64,000 bases of DNA from Plasmopara viticola (GCA_001695595.3 MBPM02000001.1:1550001-1614000); one strand, 5' to 3'. Positions 11,581 to 24,060 are shown, counted from the first letter of the stretch. Notes: generated by a model from the letters alone, not told the origin. Made by a program: numbers and translations.

Positions 11581-11675
11581 AGTGGCGCCACGAACATTTA
11601 AATACCAAGCCCGAGTTTAAGCCAATCGGTTCTCTAATTAGCCAATCACAAAAATGGAGGATGGATAACGCGGCT
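11581..11675 (-). repeat. Right terminal inverted repeat of the Pack-type element
   Basis: Inverted partner of 9684-9779. The outermost shared block reads GATAACGCGGC here. Confidence 0.8.
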
Positions 11676-12160
11676 ATATGTCACGCGATTTCCGGGGGCT
11701 CTAGACCCTGCGAGTATTTTTACAGCTACGGCAAAGTCAGTTATTATTCCACATATTATAATTGAAAGGTCGGAATCGACATTAGAGATTTTTCGAAACC
11801 TCAAATAGCGTTGTTTCTAGCAATCAAGCTATATGAGCGTTACCTTTACGCCTAATTTATTGAGCGACGCTTGGTGGAAACCCTTCGACAACCCACCAAG
11901 AATCTTTTTCTTGGCTTCTTCAGTCAGTGCTGAGTATATATCGCGACTTTGTTTCCATACTCATTTCATTAAGCCTAGATCTAGACTTTGTGCAGCACTG
12001 CTTCCTTCTTTTTCGATCTAGCATCCTACTTTACCGGAAAGCGATAGGGTTTGCGCTTTCTAAGCTGACAGCGGACGCACGCTCACCAATAAACACTGAG
12101 GTGAATAAACCAAATGCAAATTTTGTACTAAAGGGAGGGACGGAAGATCCTGAAGACGGA
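11676..12160. other. Left-arm flank between Pack-type element and LRRC45 relic
   Basis: Mirrors about 32,130-32,570, with the block GCGTTACCTTTACG shared with the right arm. Homology stops at about 12,160 and resumes at 12,188 at a place matching right-arm 31,460. The left arm therefore lacks roughly 330 bp of ancestral sequence, plus the site of the right-arm element at 31,688. I see no gene. Confidence 0.5.
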
Positions 12161-12187
12161 TATGCCACCGAACAACATTCACATGTC

Positions 12188-14294
12188 AATGCAGTTTAGA
12201 CTATAGCAATTCATTCCTTGGGGACGATAAATGTGCCGAGATCGTCGAGAAGGCGCGTCTTGCTAGCGTCCCGATACTGTTGGATCTGCGGGATAATTGC
12301 TTTGAAGCTGGAGCTGCGTGCGCTCTCGCTGCAATGTAACGTTCTTCACACAGCGTCGTTTTCATCAGTTTGAAATCGAATAATTAGGGCTGTTGGACCA
12401 AGGAGCTCTAGAAATCGATAAATGGCTCTTCACACTTAATTTGCACGATATTTACATCGCCCGGCATCTTAGCTATCGTTTCCACCAGGTAGCGCGTTTC
12501 GATAAAAGGTCACTACAATCTGCTGTGAGTGCCAAAGATTTATTACGTGCTTTGTAGTTTTATTCGCATCGAACGATCAGAAGCTTGTGTTTGGCCGCTT
12601 AATGCACAACGTGCTTCAAGAGGATGGTTTGCCTGAAGGTGCTAGTGCTCTTGCAAAAGCTCTGCGAGTCAATTTAAAAATGCGTCAGTTGGACTTGCGT
12701 TGGAATGGAATTGGAAATCCAGGAGCCTAGGTATTTTGCGAGACATTGCAAGGCAATCACCCTCTTTTGACGTTGATTCTTATAGAAAACAATTTCAGCT
12801 TAAGGCATGTAGATGAGATTGAGTTGTTACTAGCAAAAAGACGTGCTTTTGAAACTACTGTCTCTGACATCGGATGCGTCTCGCCAGAACGATAATGAGG
12901 ACAATTCGATTATTAAAAGCTCAAGAGCTTCCTCGGGCGACCAACTTCTTCTGCAGCTTTAAGCCGAAAAGGAGAAGATGAAAGAAGAGGTGGACTTAAT
13001 CAAGCAAGAATGACAAAAATTGGTAAGGCATAGACATTACATTTGGTGTAATGCACTCATGTATCTTTTGCGCCTTTGTCTAGTTGGAGAATATGAAAGA
13101 GCTAGATGTGCAGCTTGAACAAGTTCGCAAGATGCTGATATGGCAAAAGAAGATCGAGTTCGCTATCAACAGCGTAAAATCGATGCCAAAAGCGATCACG
13201 AGCTAAAAATGCAGTTGGACGAGCTGGAGAGCTATAAAAAATTGGACTTTGAAGAATATCGATCTGCACGAACAGCTTTCGAGCGCGAAAATGGAGTCTT
13301 TCGAGAGAAAGCAAGACAGATGGAGACTTTGCACAGCAAGGAAATAGAGCAAAAAGCAATGCAGATTGCACAGCTCGAAGAGGCCAAATATATATTGGAT
13401 AACGAGATACACCGGACATCTCTAACGATAAGGTAAGCGAATATACTGATCTTAATACAAAATGTCAGACGATCTGACGTATTTGTTAGGACGCAACAAG
13501 ACGAGACAGGATCGCTGAAGAAGCAGCTATAAGATGCTCAACAGGACTATGCTCGCAAAGAAGTTAAATTGGTATCCGAACACGACAGACTTGAGAGCAG
13601 CCGAGCGGCAACTTGAGCTGGTGATTAGATCGATCTAAACGCAGCTGAAATACACCTCGTCGCAGCTTGAAACGAGTGAAAGGAGTGTACGAGAGCTCAA
13701 GGAGAAGTGTAAAATTCCTGCAAGCTAAAGCATAAACTTAGATCGAGCCTGAGAAGGACACAGACCAAGGCTTTGGTGGAGAAGCAGCCACTGCTGGCTG
13801 CAGTAGTAAGCGAACGAAGTCGCGTTGAGGAGAAGCTACAGCACAAGATGGAGGACCAAAACGTCAAACTCGTGCAGATGCAGGCAAGTTTTAATGAACG
13901 AATTCGGGTAGTTGCCCCAGCTTTTCTGCAAAAACTTGCATAATGTCAGGGCGCTGTTAGGCTTAACGACCCGTGCAAAAGTTGTGAAAGAGGAAAACGC
14001 TTCTATTTTCAAGAAGAAGACGGCGACAATCGCTCTTCTAGAGAGTGAAGTGTTACAGCTTGAGCGCACCTAATCTGTCCAAAATCACGAACATGAGATG
14101 CGCATCGACGATTTGGCGGAATCATTTGGCCGTTCTGTGCAAGAACGGATTGGGAGAGAGCGAGAACGCCGCAAAAAGTATCAGCAGACGCTGGAATTGG
14201 ACAGGGATCTTGTAGCCAGGCCAATATCCCATCCAATGACCATCAATTCGGAAAAAAAAATGACTATGATAAGTGGTACTAGAAATTTTAATTA
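12188..14294 (+). pseudogene. LRRC45: LRRC45-like gene, broken left-arm copy
   Basis: Matches the intact gene at 29,326-31,558 but lacks the first ~30 codons and promoter. Lesions include a TAA within the first repeat region (near 12,337), a small deletion before GCTCTAGAAATCG, an unrelated insertion of about 165 bp replacing part of a leucine-rich repeat (about 12,470-12,635), stops such as TAG near 12,728, and a frame break at the start of the second exon. The coiled-coil exons (13,081-13,436 and 13,490-13,910) and the last exon (about 13,960-14,294) are still alignable. The C-terminal frame (RKKYQQTLELDRDLVARP) differs from the right arm by one A in an A-run. Confidence 0.9.
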
Positions 14295-14479
14295 ACTGTG
14301 ACAAGTTTCGGGCTTTGCATATATCGACCATTCAAGATGGACATCATTGGATTAAAAATCGAATTCTTGTCACACGTTTGTCGCGGCGATCTTTAGTGCG
14401 TTCACATACCAATAAGTGGGTGATTGGTTGAGCGCTGAATAAATCTGTAACGGCGTCAGCCATTCTAGTTTGAACACTA

Positions 14480-15574
14480 CAGGCTGTTCAGCGAGATCCA
14501 GAAGAGCCTGACCAGTGCACTGAACTTGGCGAGATGTACGCCGAGATTGTTGACCACCCCAAGTCGATTAATTCATCACTTGCGTTTTTATCGTCTAGCG
14601 AGTAAATAACGTCGAGTCGCTCCACCGAATAGTAATAATCAATCATAGACCTCCGAATGGTTAGCACAACGAGCGTACAGACGCTCATAAGCCAGTTTGA
14701 GCTCATGATCCAGGCCACTGCTGTACCCAAAGCTCCTTCCACTTGGCCCGTAACAAAAAAAACAGTATCAGCGCTTCCTCCGCAGCCAAAGTCCGACAAA
14801 TTGCCCGTAAAAGAAAGAATCAGTCTTTTCGACCAGATGCAAGTAAAGCAAGAAAAAAGTCACCTTTCTAGGAAGACAGTTGTAAAGAAGGAAAGTATTG
14901 CGGGTGCGAAGCCTGCAAAGACCAAGTTTGCCGATTTCAAGTGCCTCACGATCGCAACTCTCAAGTCCCAAGATGAAAATGATGCCGAATTGACTACGAA
15001 GCTTAATACCATGTGCTACTTGCATATGCCCCGCAGTCCGTCAGCATACTCCACGACTTCAACTGCTTCAATGGACTCGCTCTTAAGCTCGAGGGAAATG
15101 TCCGCTTCTGACCTTCAGCACTCATCAGGCGAAGTTTCTACCAACAGCCCAAAAGTTGTCAAGTCCACTACTAAACAATCGAAAGTATATTCACTCGCAA
15201 ATAGCCCGCAATCGACCAAGCTAGTTTCAAGAACGTCTTGTCAGCGTGGTATACTGAACCAAAAGCCATTGTCTGCTAAGATGGAAAAATCATCGAGGCT
15301 AGCACCAGTACCGACTAATGCTCGTCGCTCTTCGCTCTCTTCGGACAAGGCAACATCTATCTCGACACGTACCAATCCACCTCAATCTACTTACAATCAT
15401 GCAGAGAGCCGTAGAACTTCAATGCCTACCTCTCGATACATGAACTATGACAGCTCTCCCCGGTTTGCCGCCACAAAGACCATGAACTTGGAACGTCGTC
15501 GAAAATTGGAAAAGCGTAAGCGGAACATTGCTGTCGATCCAGTAGAATATCTCGGTTCCAGGACTGCGCGGTGA
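14480..15574 (+). CDS. Unassigned Ser/Lys-rich protein, partial or two-exon gene
   Basis: A 305-codon open frame (14,657-15,574) begins with ATG. It is rich in Ser, Thr and Lys with phosphorylation-like low-complexity stretches and a basic end (LERRRKLEKRKRN). A motif KLPVKERISLFDQ stands out, but I cannot assign a family. Just upstream, after a good acceptor (ACACTACAG, 14,482), 39 codons are open in another frame (AVQRDPEEPDQCTELGEMYA) and end in TAA, so the region may be the 3' end of a larger gene that has suffered a shift. It lies about 100 bp beyond the inner end of the left arm and has no right-arm partner, so it marks single-copy sequence at the breakpoint. Confidence 0.45.
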
Positions 15575-17090
15575 TTGTACGCATCTCGGCAACATAATTG
15601 ACCTGAAGACTTTAAGTGAGACATCACGAACAATCAAAACAACCCATTGAGTTCGAGTTACCTCCGCAAAAATTGGCTGTCAGTGCTCGAATGTCAACAC
15701 TAATCATCGAAAAAAATATCTTTACAACATCGCCTTCATCATCTTACTCGGTCATATCTTAAGCCAAATGACTTTGTGAAGACATGCACACGCAAATGAA
15801 CTAGCTTTCTCGATGTCAACTCGGATTTATCATTTGCTATACAACATCTTGATCCTCGAATCGAAGAGTTCTTTTCTCTTTAATCTTTCAATGTTAATGT
15901 CGATTTCTTCAAGTGATAAGCCAGGTCCAAAAAGAGTAAGTACTTTTGAATGCAGCGCGTAGGCAGCATTAGCTAGGGTGATACATACCAGATTTGAAGA
16001 AGCTAAGTTTGCGCTGGCACCATTAAATCAATGGCAGCACCCCCTACGCTAAAATCGATGAACACCACATTCAGCTTCCCTATCTAGCGCAATAAAGACG
16101 CTGAAAGAGACCACCCAATCTCATTATGAAACCTTTCAGTATCATTAGCTACTACAGCAATTGGGATGTGGAATTTATCTTGCGACTAAAGCTCCGTAAG
16201 GATCTTGGCAAAAAAGGCGCAAGTTTATATAGCAGTGAAGGGTCCGGCCACGCACGTATGGCGATCAAAGAGCAAATCATTTGGATCTTCACCTCTCGGT
16301 CTCGAAGTACAGCAGCGCGGTCAAGGCAATCAAGCGTCAAAGTAGCTCGGCAATATTTTACTGATCAACGGACCTTCGCTTCTTTCATACTGTTTGGTTC
16401 TCCCGCATAAAATTTGTACCTGTGTATAACTATCGCGATGTTAAACGGGTGACTATACAAAAAACGTATTCTGGCATAAAAATAGACCATGTAATTTGTT
16501 TGTTGTGGTTCACACGAAAAAAACGCATTTTCCACTCTATGCTCTCATCTATTAAATCTACCAATATTCGAGGACCGCATTAATTACGCCCCACTTGTAC
16601 CGGCAAATCGCAAGATATTTGAGATTTAGCGGGATTTAAAAACTACAAAGCTCTTGTCTTTGTCGACGCGCTTTTGCGCAGACTAGACTATGGATGATCG
16701 ATATTAGCAAAATAATTTTATATCTCGACGAACATTACGTCAGGTGTAATTAGGTAAAACTTCTGTTGTGACGTTTGAAGGGGCATTGTTAAGAGAGCTG
16801 ATGAACCTCTCAGCTGCAGGGTGTACACAAATTTCTTTGCCGCGGTCATTAATTCGAACGACAAAATTTGAAGTACGGTCGTACATTATGCTCATTTTAG
16901 CATTAAGGTCGAGAAAATGTATTTCTAGCCTCATACATACAAGTGGGTACGACTTGTAAGACCTGTAAAAGAGCCGAGCTCGCGGCTTACATATCAACTC
17001 CTTTTGGAGACTGCCGATTCCAGCCGACTGTTGAAGTCCATGAGCCTCTACTTTGTGACTTGCCGAAAGTGTGTAGCAATACGGGCATGT
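15575..17090. other. AT-rich spacer, no gene seen
   Basis: Short open stretches only (for example 16,126-16,410), with no recognisable domains. Confidence 0.5.
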
Positions 17091-17091
17091 T

Positions 17092-17335
17092 GATGTTCGT
17101 TTGTCGCCTGAGAAAGGGTGTGTATTTGTTACTTGGTCCACTGGGAGAACGCGGCAAGAGTCTTGGACATATCCAATTTTGAATACAATGCTGTCAGATG
17201 GGAAGCCGTGATGTTTCGTATGATTTGTCGCCTGAGAAAGGCTGTGCATTTGCTACTTGTTTCTCTGGGAGAAAACATAAAAAGAGCGTTAAATAGATCC
17301 ACTTTTTAAATACAATGCTGTCAGATGGGATATCG
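17092..17335. repeat. Imperfect tandem repeat, period about 126 bp
   Basis: Two units share TTTGTCGCCTGAGAAAG (17,100 and 17,225) and ACAATGCTGTCAGATGGGA (17,185 and 17,312), with moderate divergence between them. Confidence 0.7.
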
Positions 17336-18242
17336 TGATAATTTGCATAATTCGGAAAAAGCTGTTCCTTCTTCTGAACGTTCGCTTGCTGATGGTAATA
17401 GCAGATTGTCCATAGAAAGATGGTCAGGCGAATACGATTATTTGTGTGTTAGAAAGCATACTGCGCAAGATGTTCCATGAGGCGCCGCATTCTTGGGTCA
17501 GTAACTTGTCTATGATTGAGCTTGCAGTCTAGCTTGGATGACAAATTTACGGCATTTTCTCCTGTTTATACAAGTTGACTAGTACTTCATTAAATTCATT
17601 CTACTCGTTGAAGCTCGAATACATCAATATCAAAAGCCAATTAGGCTTTAGCAACATTTCCTATGAAGCCTGAAAACTGAGACCGGTTCCTACGGCAGCA
17701 GTCATCCAACTTTGCGAAATGTCGGCTGACAGGGGAAGGAGTACGATTGCATACACCCAAAATACACAAAACGAATTTCTAAAGTAAGGTAGGAGGCGGG
17801 CTTAAATCTGTGTTGTTAAGGTGACAAGGTACAAAAGCCTTCCGCTGGAAACGATTAGTTTGCTATGATGAACATTATAGGCATATCGCTTCATTAGCCC
17901 ATAAAAGATTCTGGAAATGCATGGACTATTGATCTTTCCAAGATGTTATCGAAACATTTAGCATTTTGTGTAGATGTTTTAAGATCCAATACACTTTTCG
18001 ATCTTTTGAAATTTATATGCTGAGATGCCCTTTTAAGCGTCGTCCCAGCGCTTGACGTTGCTGGCAAGGCGGGTGGCTGTTAATGCTCATAGCCTTAACC
18101 GCACTGGCCATTAAAATGAAGAGCCGCGCATGTACGCTTTGAGTGGCTGAGGCTTCGAGTAAGAAATCTGGCGCCGTTTAGACAGCCCGGAACGAGACAC
18201 AAGGCGGTAAATTTGGATATAAATATCGTGCGGTTTTTGGCC
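17336..18242. other. Spacer, no gene seen
   Basis: No domain or long open frame. A GC-richer patch at about 18,030-18,190 may be a fragment of a dispersed repeat, but I cannot identify it. Confidence 0.4.
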
Positions 18243-18376
18243 AAGGGAGTTCACCTTTTTCTCATTATTTTGCGAGTATGAATGTCATTAACATATTTTG
18301 CATGTGCTAAGGGAATTCATCTTTTTCTCATCATTTTGCAATGATAAATGTCATTGACATATTTCGCATGTGCTAA
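18243..18376. repeat. Two-copy tandem repeat, period 66 bp
   Basis: Units start AAGGGAGTTCAC (18,243) and AAGGGAATTCAT (18,309). Each ends ...CATGTGCTAA. Confidence 0.8.
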
Positions 18377-19430
18377 AAAATCAAAAGCCACCCCAAAATG
18401 GCCGCAGTCTGACCATCAGAGATCATAAAAGCACAATCTGACCTTTGAGGTAAACCATATTTTCCGTTAGAGTGCAATGTGAAGCGGATGCAATTTCACA
18501 GCTTTTAGGAAAATAAGCGACACCCCACTTTATAAAGTTATTCAGTCAATTCTGGCGAGATTTCTTGATGGTCGTTGCGATATAAGACTGGAAGCAACCA
18601 TCGCTATAGTAGACAGTCTGCAATCCATTAGGATCACGTCTGATTAATGGGCACTTTCCGAAAATCGAAGCCATAGCTACTAGCGTCTAGCGTGTTAATA
18701 TGCAGAGGACAAGATGTTTCCGCGATAGGTTTTCTCGATTCTTATTGTTTGATTAGTTACACCCCACGATTTCCGACGGATAGGACTTCGTCCAAAGATA
18801 CTTACAGCTCATTTGTCTTCAACTTCAGCCTGTCCATGATGAATTTGAGGAATACACAAGAATACCCTCGGACTGGGTTTAAGCTTCTTTTTTCGTATAG
18901 CCCAGTGCGAAATCCTTAAGCGTACCTTGGTGCGGTATTAGATGCACGCTCATATCTGCCATTTATTCAGGATGCTGGTCACCAAGCGTACATTCACGTT
19001 TTAAATAGTTACGAGACTGATCGATCGCACTAAAATTCCATTAGCCCCACATAGAGCAAACTTGCAAGATAACTAACCTTCCGTTCACCGAGGCTGGAAA
19101 ATGTAGCGTTTTTTTGTTGTTATGCTAGAGAAAGTCAAGGTCATTTGCTACTTCCTTAGTAGTCATAAAGCATGTTTGGAATCCGGCTGAGTATCTGCAA
19201 CAATATCAAAGGGTGTGTGGAAGTGGTAGGGTCATCCATTTCCTTGCTTAAATCAGTGCTGGTTGTGCGGAGTTAGAAATGGTTTCGTTATATGAACGGA
19301 CGTTTTTTGGAGCAGACAAAACTTTATTAAGTAATTTTTTACATGTAGTCACCCAACTACAACGAAGTTGGCGCGCTAAGCAATTAGATTGCTTTGAATA
19401 GATACAGGGCAACAAATGTACATTAATTGC
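18377..19430. other. Spacer with decayed repetitive sequence
   Basis: No gene recognised. Open stretches on both strands are short and carry no known motif. Confidence 0.4.
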
Positions 19431-19960
19431 CCGATTTGGATTCAAAGTGAAAGCTAAATCCTGCAAAGTTTGTAACCATTTTACCAATAAATTGAGTAAA
19501 TGAGGCGTGTTTAATGCTGTCAAAAGGATATGGAGCAATACCTCAAAATATTGTTTTTCGAACGCATGCTCCATGACAAGGTGTTACGCGTCGAAAATAG
19601 GTTTTTCCATCTGTCATCTCTAAGCTGTCTGGACTGAAGCGAAATGACTCGCTCATGGGGTGTTGTTGCAAAGAATAACGAAGTGAAAGCTAAATCCTGC
19701 AAAGTTTGTAACCATTTTACCAATAAATTGAGTAAATGAGGCGTGTTTAATGCTGTCAAAAGGATATGGAGCAATACCTCAAAATATTGTTTTTCGAACG
19801 CATGCTCCATGACAAGGTGTTACGCGTCGAAAATAGGTTTTTCCATCTGTCATCTCTAAGCTGTCTGGACTGAAGCGAAATGACTCGCTCATGGGGTGTT
19901 GTTGCAAAGAATAACGATGTTATATTTGAAAAAAAAAATCGTGCTAAACAGTCCTGTCTT
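19430..19960 (-). repeat. Dispersed repeat containing a 236-bp exact tandem duplication
   Basis: 19,445-19,680 and 19,681-19,916 appear identical base for base. A diverged single copy lies at about 63,720-63,990, in the same orientation and including the flanking TTGCCCG and GCGCTAAA-type sequence. On the minus strand it reads as a short peptide (MEHAFEKQYFEVLLHILLTA), possibly part of a transposon protein. I cannot name the element. Confidence 0.75.
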
Positions 19961-21400
19961 GTCCATCAAAGCCTCAACTGGGACTCTTTAAAGCATTCCT
20001 TGCTATTGCCATTGCTGTGAATGTCAGCACCGCTAAATATCCCTAAAAAAAGTGAACAAAGGCTTTGGAGACCCTCAAAAATAGCACAGTATTAGCTAGA
20101 AAGGCTTTGATACTTTTGCAATCCTTTCCAAATCGTTGTGTGGATCTAAATGCAACAAGTTTGTCTTTTTGGGATCCGTATGAATTTCATAGTTTCCTCA
20201 AAATTAATCAAGTATATATTCTTTTCTGCAAAAAACATAACGCGATATTAAGATAATCCAAGATTAACACTTTGCTATGGATGACTTGGACGATCCTTAA
20301 ACGACGACTGCACACCTCCAGAGCAGCTAGGGGGGAACATATCGGTTATATATTCTTTGGGTCGTAGCCTGTAATAGTCAAAACATTTGTGTAATAAGGC
20401 GGTTGTATAGCTTTGAACATTAATGAAAAGTTCCAAGCATTCATATTGACATACTGACCGCATTAAGATGTAATGATTTCGACCTGATTTAGGTCATGTA
20501 ATAAATTAAGTGCACCACATAAAGTGCTCCTTAATATGCTAACAAATCTCGTCTCAAATTTGGGGTTGGCAAATATTGATGCACCACTTAGCTTAGCTTA
20601 AAGATGAGTTTATTTAAAGATTCAAACACAAAAAATCCGGTTACAAATGCTAGTATATGATGATAAAGCGACATTTGCACTGTAACCTAACACACTCGTT
20701 GGCCCCAATCCCCACACTATTAGGAGCAAAAAATATATAACATCTATCATTGACAAGCCTCATCCTATGGTATCGATGGGTAGAAAACACTTTCGCACAC
20801 AAATCACTCAGAATCTTTAACGGAATCCATCAGGCGCACTAAGAAATCATTAGTTACACTCAGAAGCATCAAGGATAACCCTTGTAAGCAATTTCAGATG
20901 CTGCAATAGATGCGAAACGTTCAATCGTAAATTGTTATTCTGATAATCGTTGTATTGTACAATAAGATCACAAAATAGCACGATAAGACTACTATCAAAG
21001 GAACGGAGAGAAAATCCTCTCGGAGCAAACCGAGTATGATCAAACACATCGAGACGAGAGGAAAAAAAAATCGCTGGAAAAACAAATCAACTAAATTATT
21101 GACTAATACAATTTTTTTGCTCACACTGTCAATATACAAAGACTTTGTCATCCTGAGCTACGTTTTACTTAGTATGTATAAACATTTTCATAGCGCCTGT
21201 CTCAAATAACCTAAAAGGCTCAAAAACCCGCAGCGATCTCCATAGGTTAGCATAAGTCCCACAACCTAGATGTTAATTGTACAATGACAAACATATGGAG
21301 AAGGTTGCAATACAATCAAACCAGCCAAAGTAAATAATTTTGAAGATACGCGTAGGGTATAGCTAAACAATGACACAGCTATATCAATAAAGCAACAGGC
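19961..21400. other. AT-rich spacer, no gene seen
   Basis: Only short open stretches without motifs. Confidence 0.4.
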
Positions 21401-21409
21401 GAAATTAAA

Positions 21410-24060
21410 ATGCAATTGAATCATTTCGAGCGTAACCGCAAAGACATCGTAGCTCCAGCCGATAAGATACTTCTGCTGCATTTTGAAGGTAAGAATGGAT
21501 TTGTTTTGAACATTATTCATCTACAAGATCGACAAATTAATAGTGATATTCTATATATCACTGTTGAGAATCATTGTACTTCCGGGGCTGATAGTAAACT
21601 AGACATATTAACAACAACAATTACATTCGAATAATAAAACAATTCAAAGCACTCTCGAGAGAAAGAAATTCAATCGTTTTCAATTGTAGCTTATTACAAC
21701 ATAATTGACAGTCAAGTTTATAACGATAATTGAAAAGATTGGCTGAAATGGGTGTTGAAGAAGAAAATTCATATAAAGATCAAACATAAACACCTTGCTT
21801 TCTATTCGCTCTAATTCAAGCTAATTCAGATGAAACGATCCTTAACAGTATCTCACAAACAATGTTGATTTAGGTGCTACAGTTGATTTTTTTCGCATGA
21901 CAGCTAATGCTTTCAGCCTACACATCTCAGTAGAACAATACTATAGAAAGAGTGGTCCATGTAGAGTTGATAGGACCATTATTGTTTACGGAGTTAAAAT
22001 TGAAAATCTTATATAATTTTGTTCCATCGGTCAACATCTATACAAATTTAAATTACCGAAGCCGCTCTGTATAATCCTACACGAGTAAATTAATATCGGC
22101 TCGCTGATTTTATAGTAAAGAATGGATAGGCATCCTTGAGCTGTTTAATTACTTGATATTTATGAGGTAATCAGTTATCTATATCATCATCTCGAAACAC
22201 CTTTAGATCCAATTACACACACCAGTGTAGTCGAGTAGAAAGAATAAGTATCAAAAGATTGAGCCTTTCACTGAATTTGATATAATGCCAGTTGATTCAA
22301 AGCAATTGGTCAAATGGAGAAAATGATGAAACTTCTTCGAATGTGGGTCACGCTCATCTCAAACGACTACTAAAGATGACGAGGGAAAAGGATATGGGTG
22401 GAGATTAATGAAGATAATTTCATTTTAAACTCTGGTTATATTGAGCAATGCGAAACAATTTTCGTAAGCTTTGTGGAATTGGATGTGAATTAAAAATTTT
22501 GGATGACTTACCCAGAAGAGTAGTATTCTACTTCGGGATCACAATGCAGGTTTTGACAGTCAATTTATCCTTTAACATTTATCATATCGGAAAAAGGATA
22601 CAAAGAGTATATCTGGAACAAAAATAAGAGATGCTCATAAGTTTTTGTATGGTTGTGAGATTGTTATTTTAAATACTCTGAGATTTATTGCTAGTAGATA
22701 GCAAATATGCCCGAAATATTTAAATCATCTTGCAATGATATGGCACTAGAAATATGTGCTTTTCACAACAAAAAGGTTTGCAAATAAAATCCTTTACTGC
22801 TTTGGCCAATGGAGCTATCAGATTACGATGAGGAAAAAGAAAACACAAGTAGCTAATGCTACTTAGATAAAAGCTGTTCGATTGTAAAAGGTATGCTAAA
22901 CAATGTCGTGAGAGAGATGTTGATGGTCTACGAACTGTTTTAGGTGTGTAGAAAAAAAATTTATTGATCGATTTAATATTGATGTTTATCGCTTTATGTC
23001 AATGCCTTCGTTAGCATATGCTATCCAACGTGATAAGAGCAGCCATGATGATTGTTATGCAATAAACGGAAACGTTCTAGCATTCGTTCGTGATGCAATT
23101 GTTGGTGGTCGTGTTTTGACTCGGGAAAATAAGAAACACCATATACAACGCAAGCTTGCAGATTTTGATGCTGATTTGTGAATTTATCAGGAGGATCTGA
23201 AATCGGTGGATATATTAGAGGAAAATCTAAAATACAATTGCAAATGGTGCTGATTACTGTATTGCTCGCGTAAGATTGAGTCAATTATTGAGCTTCTATG
23301 AAATCGGGCTAAAACTTCACAAATGATATTGTTGGAACGACAATGATCGTTGATTAGCAAGCGCTCGAAGATAGTATTGGATAGAATATTTAAGTTTCAA
23401 TTATGGAAAATATTAATTGAGGTAAAGGATTTAATAATCAAATGTACTATTTGAGAAGCGACCGAAATCTAAAAAGAAAACAATTTAAACTATTATCGAT
23501 TTCAGCGTATGGTAAACTATATCCTGAGCCGATTGTCAAGAAAAAAAATGATTAGTGATGAGAAAAGTATTCCTGAATACACCATAAAAAATAACAAGAT
23601 GATCTTTAGGATACCAATCACCGACGATTTAGCAGCGTTAAAAGAGCACAAGGTATTATCAAAGCATTTTAGTCAAGCTCATCTATGAGTACAAGTATAG
23701 GATAGTGGTAAACACATTATAAATTCAGTGATGTGTTTAGCAGAATATGTCGATGCTCAGATATATTACCACGAAACAGACTCTGTGCACGTCGATTACG
23801 ATGCTGTCGGTAGACTAGCAGATGCTTTTGGAAAAACGTATAACAAAGAATTAATTGGTTAACAAATGGAAAACTTTCACGTTGCTTTCGATCTTAAAGG
23901 AAAATATTATTTTTTTGGCAAGAAGTGTATCTTTCTTTGCATAAAGGTTATTTGGCTATACTTTCTTGCGATGAAAACGATGTAAAAATTTTCAATCAGA
24001 TGCAAAGGCATCTTATCAAAGCTTCTTGAAAACGATACCTAGAAAAAATATTTGAAACTG
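21410..24060 (+). pseudogene. Protein-primed family B DNA polymerase relic
   Basis: DNA-copying enzyme of a Polinton-like element. Recognisable pieces in order: an exonuclease-domain block near 22,540 reading RDHNAGFDSQFI; the palm block near 23,090-23,180 with GGRVLTRENKKHHIQ and DFDADL; the YGKLYPEP block near 23,510; and the second catalytic block near 23,770 reading YYHETDSVHVDY, where the usual DTD has become ETD. A further block is GKYYFFGKKC near 23,900. Frames change repeatedly and stops are frequent, so it is non-functional. Confidence 0.78.

Larger units (their letters stand above)
9684..11675 (+). mobile_element. Pack-type element with long terminal inverted repeats enclosing captured gene sequence
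   Basis: About 2.0 kb present in the left arm only. Its ends are imperfect inverted repeats: 9684-9779 pairs with 11,581-11,675. Shared blocks run in order: GCCGCGTTATC, CATCC(C/T)CCATTTTTGT, GATT(A/G)GCT, GCTTGGTA, TTAAAT, CGCCACT. The interior holds a coiled-coil exon and an alpha-tubulin pseudogene, and no transposase. Arm-to-arm homology stops at GGGTTATGTATA on one side and resumes at CACGCGATTT on the other, which brackets the element; the right arm has about 60 bp of other sequence there. A convincing target duplication is not visible (TATGT occurs on both flanks). The long TIRs and captured genes resemble Pack-MULEs; the superfamily is inferred. Confidence 0.75.
1..14379 (+). repeat. 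Left arm of a large inverted duplication
   Basis: This stretch aligns as the reverse complement of about 29,192-48,313. The order and orientation of Obg, RPL6, AK9-like, kinase, Copia remnant and LRRC45-like gene are mirrored. Base 1 pairs with base 48,313, so the arm continues beyond the window. The inner end is near 14,379, where the last shared block (CTTGTCACACGTTT here, CTTGACACACATTT opposite) stops. By eye the arms differ at about 7-10% of aligned bases, with many indels, so this is not a simple assembly mirror. This arm is shorter mainly because of a deletion of about 5.9 kb. Confidence 0.95.

Noticed and set aside
17092..18376. Possible CRISPR-like array from regularly spaced repeats
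   Set aside because: Only two imperfect units per repeat, with units far longer than CRISPR repeats, in a eukaryotic genome.
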